Positions 26,582 to 35,606 of a DNA stretch of 64,000 nt are shown here, in pieces. The stretch covers positions 1 through 64,000 of the forward strand of contig NZ_PNCI01000030.1 in assembly GCF_005887095.1 (NCBI RefSeq), in the 5' to 3' direction. A model generated the notes under the pieces. The model was not told the origin of the DNA and ran no database searches. It was given only the letters and a program-made list of their open reading frames with translations. The stretch is from Pseudoalteromonas rubra (GTDB lineage Bacteria; Pseudomonadota; Gammaproteobacteria; Enterobacterales; Alteromonadaceae). The translations under genes and the position numbers were made by a program. The first letter of the stretch is position 1. Each line of letters begins with the position of its first letter.

Positions 26582-28402
26582 ATGGCCGATCCACTAGGGC
26601 AGGTAAAGCAACTCAGAGTTAAGTTATTGCTATTGTTAGTCATTGTTTTCATCGCACTGGCTGCCTTGGTACCGTTTGTCATTTCCAGCTTAAATGAACG
26701 TAATGCGCTAAATACACATATACAGTCGATTAAAAAGATCACCAGCGATATCATTTATTACGATGAAGTGCTAACCATGTCAACGCGTATGTTTACCTTC
26801 ACTCAAGAAGACAAGTGGTCCAGGCGCTACCTCAATATCGCCAACACGTTGGATCAGACTCTGCTGGAGGCCGAGGCTCTGGATCCTATCATAGCGGATG
26901 CAATTGCAGCGACAGCTCAGGTAAACACGAAACTAATTGAAATTGAATCAAAGGCATTTGCGCTTGCGCGTGCAGGAAAATTGGCGCAGGCCCAGAGCAT
27001 CTTGCTGGATGACGCCTACTATGCACTTAAAGCTCAGTATCAGGCCACGGTTTTTAAAGCACTTGATAACACCAGAGCCCTCAGCGAGACCAAAATGGTG
27101 CAGCAAAATCAGTTCAAGACCAATGTTTTGATCTTATCTTTACTTGGTCTGTCAGTATTATTTTTTGCTTTTATCGCGTATCTGTTTCGCCACAACAAGC
27201 AGGCCGACCAATATATGGAGGAATTACTAAAAACACGCAATGAGTCTATTGCCAAATTGAACGCCACGTCTAAGGATTTGGAGCAGGCCAGCAAGGCAAA
27301 ATCTCAGTTACTCGCAAATATGTCTCATGAACTTAGAACGCCTATTAATGGTTTGTACGGTGCACTGCAACTACTAAAAAAAGAACCTCAGTCAAACGAA
27401 AGCGCATCGCTCATTGATACGGCTACCATGTGCAGCGAGATGCTGTCGACTCTGGTGAACGATATTCTTGATTTTACACACATGGAAAAGGGCAAGTTGC
27501 AACTTGAGAAGCGCGAGTTTGACTTGCGCAGGGTGAGTAAAACCATTGAACATATTTTTAGCCATGAATGCGAACAAAAAAAGCTCAGATTTCATTGTAC
27601 ATTTAACGTCGAAAGTCCGCTGAGACTGGGCGACGAATTACGACTTAAGCAGGTACTAGTCAATCTCCTCAGTAATGCTGTTAAATTTACAGAGCGGGGG
27701 CGTATTTCTCTTTCTTTTACTGCTGCGTCAGATTCACAGTGGCTAGACATTGTGGTAAGTGACACCGGGTCGGGAATCAACGAAGAGGTGCTCAGCAAGC
27801 TGTTTAAGCACTTTGAGCAGGGAGATGCCTCTGCGACCCGGCTTTATCGTGGGGTTGGGCTGGGTCTTGCTATTGTCAAATCCCTGATAGATGCGATGCA
27901 AGGAACAATTAATATCACCAGCCAGCCAGGAAGTGGTACAAGTGTAGAGCTGTCCTTGCCCCTGGCACTACCTGAAGAGACGGTAAAGGAGCATGATGAA
28001 CAAGCTGACTCAAAATCACAAAAAACATCTGAAGCCGCTTTGCTGCAAGGCTTGTCCATTCTGATAGTGGAAGACAATGCAGTAAACCAGATTATCCTTC
28101 AGAAAATGTTAGTTAGTCAGGGCGCTAAAACGGCGCTGGCTGTAAACGGCCAGGAAGCAATTGATAAAATGACCGCAGATATTCAATTAGTGCTGATGGA
28201 TATCCAAATGCCAGTGATGGGAGGCGTTGAGGCCTTTCAGGAGATTAGGTCTCAGTGGCCAGTTGTCCCCGTGATTGCCGTGACGGCGAATGTGTTTGAG
28301 AGCGATATATCCCAGTATATCAGGTTGGGCTTTGACGGGGTGGTAGCAAAGCCCATATCACAGTCGGCACTGACAGACACGATTCTTACCAATTGTGCCT
28401 GA
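26582..28402 (+). CDS. hybrid sensor histidine kinase/response regulator
   Basis: 606 residues. Helix 1 (about 12-34), a helical periplasmic domain of about 145 residues and helix 2 (about 180-202) are followed by a HisKA domain (NMSHELRTPINGLYGAL), HATPase (LVNLLSNAVKFTERG, GSGINEE, GVGLGLAIVKS) and a C-terminal receiver (about 485-605) with the phospho-Asp in LVLMDIQMP. There is no HPt domain, so a separate phosphotransfer protein is needed. The start is the ATG at 26582, six bases after an in-frame TTG. It is a single gene with no paired regulator beside it; a hairpin follows. Confidence 0.9.
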   Translation: MADPLGQVKQLRVKLLLLLVIVFIALAALVPFVISSLNERNALNTHIQSIKKITSDIIYYDEVLTMSTRMFTFTQEDKWSRRYLNIANTLDQTLLEAEALDPIIADAIAATAQVNTKLIEIESKAFALARAGKLAQAQSILLDDAYYALKAQYQATVFKALDNTRALSETKMVQQNQFKTNVLILSLLGLSVLFFAFIAYLFRHNKQADQYMEELLKTRNESIAKLNATSKDLEQASKAKSQLLANMSHELRTPINGLYGALQLLKKEPQSNESASLIDTATMCSEMLSTLVNDILDFTHMEKGKLQLEKREFDLRRVSKTIEHIFSHECEQKKLRFHCTFNVESPLRLGDELRLKQVLVNLLSNAVKFTERGRISLSFTAASDSQWLDIVVSDTGSGINEEVLSKLFKHFEQGDASATRLYRGVGLGLAIVKSLIDAMQGTINITSQPGSGTSVELSLPLALPEETVKEHDEQADSKSQKTSEAALLQGLSILIVEDNAVNQIILQKMLVSQGAKTALAVNGQEAIDKMTADIQLVLMDIQMPVMGGVEAFQEIRSQWPVVPVIAVTANVFESDISQYIRLGFDGVVAKPISQSALTDTILTNCA

Positions 28403-28410
28403 GGTGCTGC

Positions 28411-28436
28411 TAAGCCGCCTTCTGACAGGCGGCTTA
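28411..28436. terminator. bidirectional hairpin terminator
   Basis: TAAGCCGCCT (28411-28420) and AGGCGGCTTA (28427-28436) form a perfect 10-bp stem with a six-base loop, between the convergent hybrid kinase and deacetylase genes. No long T-run is present. Confidence 0.75.
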
Positions 28437-28446
28437 ATTCATACGT

Positions 28447-30042
28447 TTACTCGCCATTTGCAAATTCGACACGCAGTGTCTGATTTGCACTGATATTTTG
28501 GAATGTATACTCACTGACCGGGCCGACATCAACGCCATTGATAACCACTTTGTTGATACGCGCGCCGACCGCTGGGGTAAAATAAAATGTTTTAGCTGCA
28601 TTAGAGCCAATCAGGACATCGCCATAGGTGTCTCCCTCTGGTGACACTTGCCCCAGGTGTTGAACCTTCGTTGCCTGAGCCCGGGTAATGAGCTTCCAAG
28701 GGTCATAATCCGGCTCCTGAGTGCCGGGCACACTATCAGCGTACCATTTTGCTTCATAGTATTGTCCGTTGTGGTAAACCTGATCGCCCTTATAGTAAAT
28801 TGTGCCATTGCTGTAAGTGGGGCTCGCTCCAATATTTTGTACGGTCACTACTTTGCCATCATTCAGCGGTGTGGGGTTTCTCATCCACTGCAAAATGTCG
28901 TTAAATGGGACTATCCGTACTACGGGCTGACCATTTACCTTGAGATTCAGCGCATACTGAATGAACTCTTCTATGGCTTCCTGGCGCTCGCGGTATAAGG
29001 TCGCGCGGTCGCCGCTATCATAGGCTGAGGCGTAGATGTCGGCATGCGCACCAAACAGCAATGGAGCCCGGTTGCCTTGCAGGCGCAGGTGTAGGTTGTG
29101 TTTAAGTATTGCCAATACCTGTTCTTTGCTCATGGCACCACCAACCCACATATTGGTATCAAAGGCCACCATTTTACCGCCTTGTGGCTTTTCAAACACA
29201 TTAGATGGCAGTTGCCAGAGTCCGGCGAAATGGCCTACGTCCGGTTTACCTACCCGTTTCGTTGGTGTCCCTTTATCCAAAGTGTACGGCCACGGATTAT
29301 TAGTGCCGTTGTATTGCGCTCCCCAGCCCTCTTCGATACTGGTGTCATAGACAAATTGGTTCGCTTTCAAGACAGAAAACAAGGCATTGTTATGGTTAAG
29401 ATAGGGGGTTCTGAACCCCGCCATATCGCTGATAGGGATCCCAGGGCCGGCAGTGTCATCAGGTGCGCTATCCTGCTCATTTGGATTAAAGGGTTTGTTC
29501 AGCCAGGTGCGCGTTACCAGGATCTCTTCTTGCCACATTTGCTCTGAAAAGTTCCCTGTGTCTGGCCCGCCATCATGATGGCTCCAGGTGTGGTTACCAA
29601 TTTCATGGCCATCCAGCCAGGCGTTTCGCCAGGCACGTTTTATTCCCACAGGGTCATTGGCAGAAGAGTGAATGTATGCAGCCGTGTTAAAAAAGCTAAA
29701 GCGCACAGGGGCACCGTCAAAGGTGGCTGCGTTATTACTACCTGGCGCATTTTGTAAGTGACGCGTATAGCCGGTTATCCAGTCCATTCCTTCTTTAGAA
29801 CCATTGTCATCAAAACCGATAGACACAAAAAGGGGCACCTGAACAGGACGCAGGGCAGCAGGTGGCATCTGACTCCAGGGCTGATTATCTGAATAGTCGT
29901 AGTTTTGCGTCCGCGCATTGTGAGTGATGTCAGCATAAGGTAAAGGCACGGCCTCAACGTCGGTGTTTTGAGCAAGAGCCTGATGAGAAAACGACAAGCC
30001 GGATATGATGCCAAAAGTGAGTGCTGAAAGGGTAAATTTCAT
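28447..30042 (-). CDS. chitooligosaccharide deacetylase (CE4) with chitin-binding module
   Basis: 531 residues: signal peptide (ending near HQALA), then a family CE4/NodB deacetylase domain with the catalytic and metal-binding motifs VSIGFDDNG and NHTWSHHDGG and a later FRTPYL segment. Next comes a CBM5/12-type chitin-binding module (about 410-455; aromatic pattern YYKGDQVYHNGQYYEAKWY, then DPWKLI) and a small C-terminal beta domain ending YTFQNISANQTLRVEF. This matches secreted chitin-oligosaccharide deacetylases of Vibrio and Shewanella, which remove one acetyl group from GlcNAc oligomers. No other chitin gene lies in the window. Confidence 0.9.
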   Translation of the reverse strand: MKFTLSALTFGIISGLSFSHQALAQNTDVEAVPLPYADITHNARTQNYDYSDNQPWSQMPPAALRPVQVPLFVSIGFDDNGSKEGMDWITGYTRHLQNAPGSNNAATFDGAPVRFSFFNTAAYIHSSANDPVGIKRAWRNAWLDGHEIGNHTWSHHDGGPDTGNFSEQMWQEEILVTRTWLNKPFNPNEQDSAPDDTAGPGIPISDMAGFRTPYLNHNNALFSVLKANQFVYDTSIEEGWGAQYNGTNNPWPYTLDKGTPTKRVGKPDVGHFAGLWQLPSNVFEKPQGGKMVAFDTNMWVGGAMSKEQVLAILKHNLHLRLQGNRAPLLFGAHADIYASAYDSGDRATLYRERQEAIEEFIQYALNLKVNGQPVVRIVPFNDILQWMRNPTPLNDGKVVTVQNIGASPTYSNGTIYYKGDQVYHNGQYYEAKWYADSVPGTQEPDYDPWKLITRAQATKVQHLGQVSPEGDTYGDVLIGSNAAKTFYFTPAVGARINKVVINGVDVGPVSEYTFQNISANQTLRVEFANGE

Positions 30043-30188
30043 GGCGGTTTCCTTGTAAAGAGTTAACGCTAAGAGTTGTTCTCAGTGTACTCAAAAGAGG
30101 TAATTTGTGGAGGGGTTTTGTGACTATTCGGGACTCTGTTTGACGTGTGGCAAACTTTTGGTGAGAAATAATATTATCAATTTAATCA

Positions 30189-30202
30189 TTGATTTAAATC
30201 AA
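30189..30202. promoter_or_regulatory. FNR-type binding site
   Basis: TTGATTTAAATCAA is a perfect palindrome and an exact match to the FNR consensus TTGAT-N4-ATCAA. It lies about 150 bases upstream of the deacetylase start and downstream of the phosphatase gene. A role in oxygen control of the deacetylase is inferred from position only. Confidence 0.65.
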
Positions 30203-30271
30203 CGATTTTAGGTCAGATATGGCCCAAGTCAGCAGCAAAGTCCCCGAGGACAGGACTTTGCTGATAGCGCT

Positions 30272-30760
30272 TTAATTCTGTTTGCTTAGTTTAGTGATGA
30301 TGATGTCACTGGCGTGCTCAACCAGATCTAACACCAGTTCAAACCCGTCTGTGCCACCGTAATATGGGTCGGGCACTTCGTCTTGTTGCTGCTCGCCAAA
30401 GCGTAAAAACAGCGCCAGTTTATGCTGATACTGTTCGGGGCATCTGGACTGAAGATCTGCCAGGTTTTGCCCATCAGCGCACAAGATTAAATCAAAGTGT
30501 TCAAAGTCCTGTGGCTGCACTTGTCTGGCTTTGACAGATGACAGGTCATACCCTCGTTTACGGGCGGCTGCTGCGCTGCGTTTGTCAGGTGGATTGCCCT
30601 GATGATAGGCGATGGTGCCCGCTGAGTCGACCTCCAGACTCAAACCTCGCTGGGCTGCAGTCTGTGCCAATACTGCCTCCATGGTAGGAGAGCGGCAAAT
30701 GTTGCCCATGCAAACAACTAACACTTTGGCAGGCTTACTGAAAATTAGAGAGTCTCTCAT
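30272..30760 (-). CDS. low-molecular-weight protein-tyrosine phosphatase
   Basis: 162 residues with the P-loop VCMGNICRSP (CX5R; nucleophile Cys) near the N-terminus and the general-acid Asp in VPDPYYGG, both diagnostic of LMW-PTP. Bacterial members often dephosphorylate tyrosine kinases that control polysaccharide export or stress responses, but no such kinase gene is nearby. The start at 30760 has AAGGA seven bases upstream; an in-frame extension of 15 residues lacks support. It follows the hmp gene on the same strand after about 100 bases. Confidence 0.9.
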   Translation of the reverse strand: MRDSLIFSKPAKVLVVCMGNICRSPTMEAVLAQTAAQRGLSLEVDSAGTIAYHQGNPPDKRSAAAARKRGYDLSSVKARQVQPQDFEHFDLILCADGQNLADLQSRCPEQYQHKLALFLRFGEQQQDEVPDPYYGGTDGFELVLDLVEHASDIIITKLSKQN

Positions 30761-30857
30761 AGAGGGGTCCTTTTGCTGTAAGTCAGGGTTGCCTGATATA
30801 AGCAACCTCAGGAGACTCTCATCTTATCAGACTTTTTAAGTCGATTTTTGGTCGATG

Positions 30858-32036
30858 TTACAGGGTTTCATGAGGCCCGAATACTTCATACAAAATACGT
30901 GATTCGTCGACTCCAAGAGCGAGCAATTGTTGCTTGATGTCAGCCATAAAAGGCGTTGGCCCGCATAGATAGAACTCACCATTTCCAAACGGCAGAGAGG
31001 TACTTAATGGCGCTAACAGCATGCGTCCTGTGCTGGATTTCTCTGAATTCGTGCCGGTGGCCCCCTCTTCAATCCAGGTCCAGGTTGTCAGAGCCGGCAG
31101 ACTACTGGCAGCCTGCGCAAGTTCCGTGCTAAAACTCAGTTGCGAGGGAGAGCGACAAGCATGCAGGAAATGCAGTTCCCCGGAGAAGTTGCGTTCAGCC
31201 AGCGTATGCAGCATAGCCATCATAGGGGTTATCCCCACCCCGGCACTGATAAGTACTTTAGGTGCTTCTGTGTGTTTAAGTACGAAATCTCCAGCCACAG
31301 GCATAATGTCGAGCTCAGTGCCTTCAGGCAGAGAATGTAGGTAACCTGATACCAGGTTGTCTCGTTTTACACTGATACGATAAGTGCGGTTATTTGATGC
31401 GTGAGACAGTGAATACTGGCGGATCTGCTGATTGTCCTCTGTTGGAATAGAACAGCAAACAGCCAGGTATTGTCCTGCCTGATAGGGCATCACTGCCCGC
31501 TCATCGCACGGAGCCAGATAAAAGCTTTTTACCAGCTCTGATTCCGTTACAATTTTGCTGATATAGAAACGACGTGTACCCCGCCAGCCACCGCGAAGTT
31601 GCTCGGCCTGTTGATAGATACCTTCCTCTTGTGTAATAAACAGATCGGCAAGGAAGGCGTAGGCCTCAGCCCAGGCTTTTTCTATGTCGGTATTGAATTG
31701 CTCAGGGAACTTTTCTCGTAAGGTTGCAAGCAGGTGTTCTCCGACAATGGGATAGTGATGTGGCGCAATACCCAGACTGGCATGCTTGTGATTGATCCGG
31801 GCTATTGCACTGGTCAGTACTTCGGGCTGATCGATATAGGTTGCATAGGCAGCCAGTGCATTGAACAGGGCAAACTGCTGTTTGCCTGAGCGTTGATTAC
31901 TGAGATTAAAGACATCAAGTAACTCAGGGTTATGAGCGAACATACGCTGATAAAAATGCTCAGTGACCTCGACTCCGGCATCGGCCAGTAGTGGCAGAGA
32001 TTGTTTAACCAGGGCAATTGTTCGTTGAGAAAGCAT
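30858..32036 (-). CDS. hmp: flavohaemoprotein, nitric oxide dioxygenase
   Basis: 392 residues. The N-terminal globin (1-140) has the distal Tyr/Gln pattern in HFYQRMF and KQQFALF and the proximal His in INHKHASLGI. A ferredoxin-reductase-like part follows, with the FAD motif RQYSLSH, the NAD(P)H pocket SAGVGITPMMA and the terminal FYLCGPTPFM. It converts NO to nitrate using O2 and NADH. Full length for the family. AGGAG precedes the ATG. It is the third gene after the small membrane protein and nnrS, divergent from norR, which fits NO-induced expression. Confidence 0.95.
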   Translation of the reverse strand: MLSQRTIALVKQSLPLLADAGVEVTEHFYQRMFAHNPELLDVFNLSNQRSGKQQFALFNALAAYATYIDQPEVLTSAIARINHKHASLGIAPHHYPIVGEHLLATLREKFPEQFNTDIEKAWAEAYAFLADLFITQEEGIYQQAEQLRGGWRGTRRFYISKIVTESELVKSFYLAPCDERAVMPYQAGQYLAVCCSIPTEDNQQIRQYSLSHASNNRTYRISVKRDNLVSGYLHSLPEGTELDIMPVAGDFVLKHTEAPKVLISAGVGITPMMAMLHTLAERNFSGELHFLHACRSPSQLSFSTELAQAASSLPALTTWTWIEEGATGTNSEKSSTGRMLLAPLSTSLPFGNGEFYLCGPTPFMADIKQQLLALGVDESRILYEVFGPHETL

Positions 32037-32118
32037 AAAAAACTCCTAATGATTCCGCTCCACACAGGAGCGGTAAAAGTGACGCCTTATGGCGTGAAAA
32101 GCACGAGAATTTGAGATA

Positions 32119-33336
32119 TTAACCGCGGCGCCCATCCAGGCGTTTTCGCACCAGTATGGGGGCATAAATAAAGGCAAACAGTGCGAAGCCCGCAGACCAA
32201 ATTAGGGCACTGATCTGCCAGGCCAGATGCGGGCCGATATACACAGGTAACAGGCTTCTGATCAGGGCGCTGATCAGGCACAGGATAAAAGCGGCAGAAA
32301 TCAGTGGGTGAGGTGTTAAAGGGCGGGCCGTATGACCCAGTGCTACCCGTGCCATCATGGCCAGGATCATCATGCCCATACCACCTATGGTGATCAGATG
32401 TAGCGCATCTTTGGCCTGCCAGCCGCTACCCAGATAGGCTGCACCAAAACCAACCAGACCTATTGCCATCGACAGATAAGCTAAATACAAAGACCATAAC
32501 AAGGGCACGGTAAACACGCGTATCTGAAACCAAAAACTTGCACGCAACAGATGCAGTACGCCTGCCAATATTAAAAGGTATCCAGGGACCATGGGCTGTT
32601 CAAGAAAGTGGTGGGCAAAAAAGCCGCATATCCCAAGTACAGAAACAAGCAGTAGCACCTTGTCCAGCCGGGGAGTGCGCTGTTGATGCGACAGTCCCAG
32701 ACCGCGAGAAATAAAGAAAGGTACGACGCGGCCGCCCAATATACTGATCAGCAGCGTAAAGCCTAGTACTGCCATCTGACTAAGCAGGCCTGCCAGTTCA
32801 AAAGCGCGCTGGTCCAGTACCACAATAAACACCATGTTCAGGGTTGCCAAAAGTGCAAGTACGGGTACAAACAAGTAATTTTTACTGTTGTGAACCTGCA
32901 GAACAACCCAGGTAAAGTGACAGATACTGATCAACCAAAATAAGCCCTGAAAGATAATCAGCCACAATAGTGGTTGAGCAGACCAGATCCCTGCTACTCT
33001 GGCGCTGGCCCAAACCACGCATAACCCAAGTAAAGGCCAGCTATTTAGCGTGTTGACCCCGGTCCAGTTCTTGGCGGCGGTAAATAAAAAGCCGATGGCG
33101 ATTGCACTGGCAAAACCGAACAGCATCTCATGAGCGTGCCAAAGCGTCGCCGGGAAAGAGCCTGGCCAGCGCAGATACCCGCTCAGTATGGCAAACCAGG
33201 CGATCATCGCCGCACAGGCCCACAGACTGCCAAGCAAAAATAACGGTCTGAATGCCAGCATGAGTAATGGTGCATGTTTTGGTTGATACCATTTTGCTGA
33301 ATGTTGCACGGGTTCTTCCAGGTTAAGCAAGTTCAT
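32119..33336 (-). CDS. nnrS: NnrS-family membrane protein (NO-associated)
   Basis: 405 residues with about twelve membrane helices. It has the family pattern near the N-terminus (LLMLAFRPLFLLGS and LWHAHEMLFGFASAIAIGFLF with conserved His) and later GGRVVPFF and HLITIGGMGMM. NnrS is a haem- and copper-containing inner membrane protein that protects cells against nitrosative stress. Its start overlaps the stop of the 74-residue membrane protein by one base (TGATG), with AGGAGG in front, so translation is coupled. hmp follows 82 bases later. Confidence 0.92.
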   Translation of the reverse strand: MNLLNLEEPVQHSAKWYQPKHAPLLMLAFRPLFLLGSLWACAAMIAWFAILSGYLRWPGSFPATLWHAHEMLFGFASAIAIGFLFTAAKNWTGVNTLNSWPLLGLCVVWASARVAGIWSAQPLLWLIIFQGLFWLISICHFTWVVLQVHNSKNYLFVPVLALLATLNMVFIVVLDQRAFELAGLLSQMAVLGFTLLISILGGRVVPFFISRGLGLSHQQRTPRLDKVLLLVSVLGICGFFAHHFLEQPMVPGYLLILAGVLHLLRASFWFQIRVFTVPLLWSLYLAYLSMAIGLVGFGAAYLGSGWQAKDALHLITIGGMGMMILAMMARVALGHTARPLTPHPLISAAFILCLISALIRSLLPVYIGPHLAWQISALIWSAGFALFAFIYAPILVRKRLDGRRG

Positions 33337-33560
33337 CAGCGCACCTCCTGGCCAAGGTTGTATTGGCAAAAACAGCGAACGACATAACTCACTTTCAGGA
33401 TTGTTGCGAAAATAATGGTGCTGATGTGTGCCACAATTTGTGTCGACAAGGACAAGTATTGGTCAAAGCTATAACTGGCTAAAATGGCAAACATAAAGCC
33501 AATCAGGCTCAGTAACAGGCATTGGTTGGCATAAGGAAGTGCACGGCGATAGTGTTTCAT
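33336..33560 (-). CDS. 74-aa membrane protein heading the NO-response operon
   Basis: Short protein with two predicted membrane helices (about 13-30 and 39-59) and a basic N-terminus. It begins the nnrS-hmp operon: its TGA overlaps the nnrS ATG, and a sigma-54 promoter plus NorR boxes lie upstream. The ATG at 33560 has AAGGG in front; a 14-residue longer version has less support. I do not recognise the family. Its strict coupling to nnrS suggests a role in the same NO-defence step, perhaps as a small partner in the membrane. Confidence 0.65.
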   Translation of the reverse strand: MKHYRRALPYANQCLLLSLIGFMFAILASYSFDQYLSLSTQIVAHISTIIFATILKVSYVVRCFCQYNLGQEVR

Positions 33561-33616
33561 AATTACCCTTGTAAGCGCAGTGGATCGAACTAGTTGATAC
33601 ATAGGTACTTATAAGG

Positions 33617-33632
33617 GCACAAAATGTGCCAA
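33617..33632 (-). promoter_or_regulatory. sigma-54 promoter for the nnrS-hmp operon
   Basis: On the minus strand the sequence reads TTGGCACATTTTGTGC, with GG (-24) and GC (-12) separated by exactly ten bases and a perfect TGGCAC -24 element. Transcription would start near 33605, about 45 bases before the first gene. Confidence 0.75.
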
Positions 33633-33684
33633 TATTAATTTTGTTATAAAACAAAGGGGTAGGTATTTTTTGTTGTATGGGTGA

Positions 33685-33738
33685 GTCAAAATGACCTACA
33701 CTAATAAGGTCTAATAAACTTTTATAGGTCATTTTGAC
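33685..33738. promoter_or_regulatory. paired NorR boxes
   Basis: GTCAAAATGACCTA (33685-33698) and its exact reverse complement TAGGTCATTTTGAC (33725-33738) each contain GTCA-N3-TGAC, fitting the GT-N7-AC consensus of NorR. They lie about 80-133 bases upstream of the presumed sigma-54 start, a normal enhancer distance. The second box abuts the norR start codon, which would allow NorR to limit its own synthesis. Confidence 0.8.
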
Positions 33739-35313
33739 TTGGATCAGAGAACGCTATCACATTTACTCGGCATCAGTACTGAACTGACTCACCAACTTCC
33801 CAGGCTGGATGAAGGGGATTTAGGGGCATTTAGTCAGTCACTAGTCCTCGCGCTCCAGAGTATCATTACGGCAGATGCCACCGCTGTGTTGCGATGTGAG
33901 CAAGGAGTGGCTTATCCACTGGCGTGCTCAGGTCTCGCGCCCGAAGCCATGGGCAGGCGGTTTGTAATCGAAGACCACCCAAGGCTGGCTGCAATAGCAG
34001 CGGCTAACCAACCGCAGATTTTTGCAGCGGATTGTCAGCTGCCAGATCCTTACGATGGCTTACTGATGGCCAGAGCTGGCACTTTGCCTGTACACGCCTG
34101 TATGGGGTTTTCACTCTATCAGGGAGAGACCTTGCTTGGTATGGTCACCTTTGACAGCCTCACCCCGAACGCATTTGAGCAAGTCGCAGTGCCTATGTTG
34201 GGTATGTTGCAGTCTTTAGTGGCGGCACATTTTGCAACGGCACTGACTCTGTCTACGCTAGCCGAGCGGGCTCGTCATGGTATGGCTATGCTCAGAGAGA
34301 TCAGCCATCAGAGTTACACTATGGTGGGTGAGAGCGCCGTTATGCAGCGACTTAAACAGGACATCGATCTGGTTGCCAACTCAGAGTTAAGCGTACTCAT
34401 TCAGGGAGAAACGGGCACAGGAAAGGAGTTGGTTGCACGGCGTATTCATGAACATTCGTCGCGCAGTCAGGGGCCATTTGTACAGGTTAACTGTGCCTCC
34501 TTGAGCGAAAACCTGGCAGAGAGTGAGTTCTTTGGCCATCGTAAAGGTGCATTTACCGGCGCAGACAGACACCGGGAAGGTAAGTTTCTGGTTGCACATG
34601 GCGGCACCTTATTTCTCGATGAAATTGGCGAACTCCCCTTGAGTATGCAAAGTAAATTACTCAGGGCGTTACAAAGCGGGGAAATCCAGCCTGTTGGTAC
34701 AGACAAGCCGCAATATGTTGATGTGAGGATCGTAGCTGCCACGAACCGAAACTTGCGCCAGGAAGTGGAGATGGGACGCTTTCGCGCCGATCTATATCAC
34801 CGCTTAAGCGTGTTTCCAATTCAAGTTCCCCCACTAAGAGAGCGGGCACAGGATATTGTGTCGCTTGCCGGTTTTTTTGTTGAGCAATTGCGCAAAAAGC
34901 TGGGGGTACGCCAGCTGGTACTGTCTGACGCCTTTATGGACCAACTTAATCAACATGACTGGCCGGGAAATGTGCGCGAGCTTGAGCATGTACTGAGCCG
35001 GGCTGCATTGAAGGCAAAGCATGCAGCCTGGGATCAGGATATCGTGTTGGTCGATGTCGTGCATGGTGTACAGCGGGAGAGTGGCTCATCAGACCCAGAT
35101 AGCGTCAGCAAAGAGCGAATATCTATGCAACTGTCCGAACAACAAACGTTAAAGGCGGCGACCGAATCATTTCAGAAGCAGCTGATCACAACCAGACTTC
35201 AAGCCAATGACCTCAACTGGGCTGCTACGGCGCGTGATTTAGCTGTTGATCGGGCCAATCTGGTGCGCCTTGCAAAACGTTTGGGCATCAAAACGGTGAA
35301 AACGCTCAACTAA
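33739..35313 (+). CDS. norR: NO-responsive sigma-54 activator NorR
   Basis: 524 residues: an N-terminal GAF domain (about 20-165) that in NorR carries the NO-sensing non-haem iron, an AAA+ domain with Walker A GETGTGKE, the sigma-54 loop GAFTGA and Walker B GGTLFLDEIG, and a C-terminal Fis-type helix-turn-helix (AATARDLAVDRANLVRLAKRLG). The only usable start is a TTG at 33739, because an in-frame stop lies at 33715 and no ATG or GTG falls between them. This TTG directly follows a NorR box. It faces the nnrS-hmp operon, its clear target. Confidence 0.92.
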   Translation: MDQRTLSHLLGISTELTHQLPRLDEGDLGAFSQSLVLALQSIITADATAVLRCEQGVAYPLACSGLAPEAMGRRFVIEDHPRLAAIAAANQPQIFAADCQLPDPYDGLLMARAGTLPVHACMGFSLYQGETLLGMVTFDSLTPNAFEQVAVPMLGMLQSLVAAHFATALTLSTLAERARHGMAMLREISHQSYTMVGESAVMQRLKQDIDLVANSELSVLIQGETGTGKELVARRIHEHSSRSQGPFVQVNCASLSENLAESEFFGHRKGAFTGADRHREGKFLVAHGGTLFLDEIGELPLSMQSKLLRALQSGEIQPVGTDKPQYVDVRIVAATNRNLRQEVEMGRFRADLYHRLSVFPIQVPPLRERAQDIVSLAGFFVEQLRKKLGVRQLVLSDAFMDQLNQHDWPGNVRELEHVLSRAALKAKHAAWDQDIVLVDVVHGVQRESGSSDPDSVSKERISMQLSEQQTLKAATESFQKQLITTRLQANDLNWAATARDLAVDRANLVRLAKRLGIKTVKTLN

Positions 35314-35606
35314 GCTTTTCTTGTTAAATTTTAACAGGTTGTGGCGCTGCTCGATGCGAATCAGTTCAGCGCGCTCGCAATGAGAATGGCAACTTACCTG
35401 ATCACAATACAATAGCCGGGATTTGTCAAAATGAAGTATTCAAATGAAGACTGTTATTCGCAATGAAAATTGTTCTTACTAAGCTTATAAGTTGTTTATT
35501 TTAAAAGGATATATTAAGAAATTTATTAGTTTTAATCGGTCTTGCTAAGTTGTAATTTTGTTCTAGGGTTATAAGGCGTCTAACTATTCCTTATTGAGGG
35601 GGCCCT
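35314..35606. other. AT-rich intergenic region before the bacterioferritin genes
   Basis: No gene, terminator or clear promoter was identified between norR and the first bacterioferritin gene. The second half is AT-rich and probably holds the promoter. I found no convincing Fur box. Confidence 0.4.
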
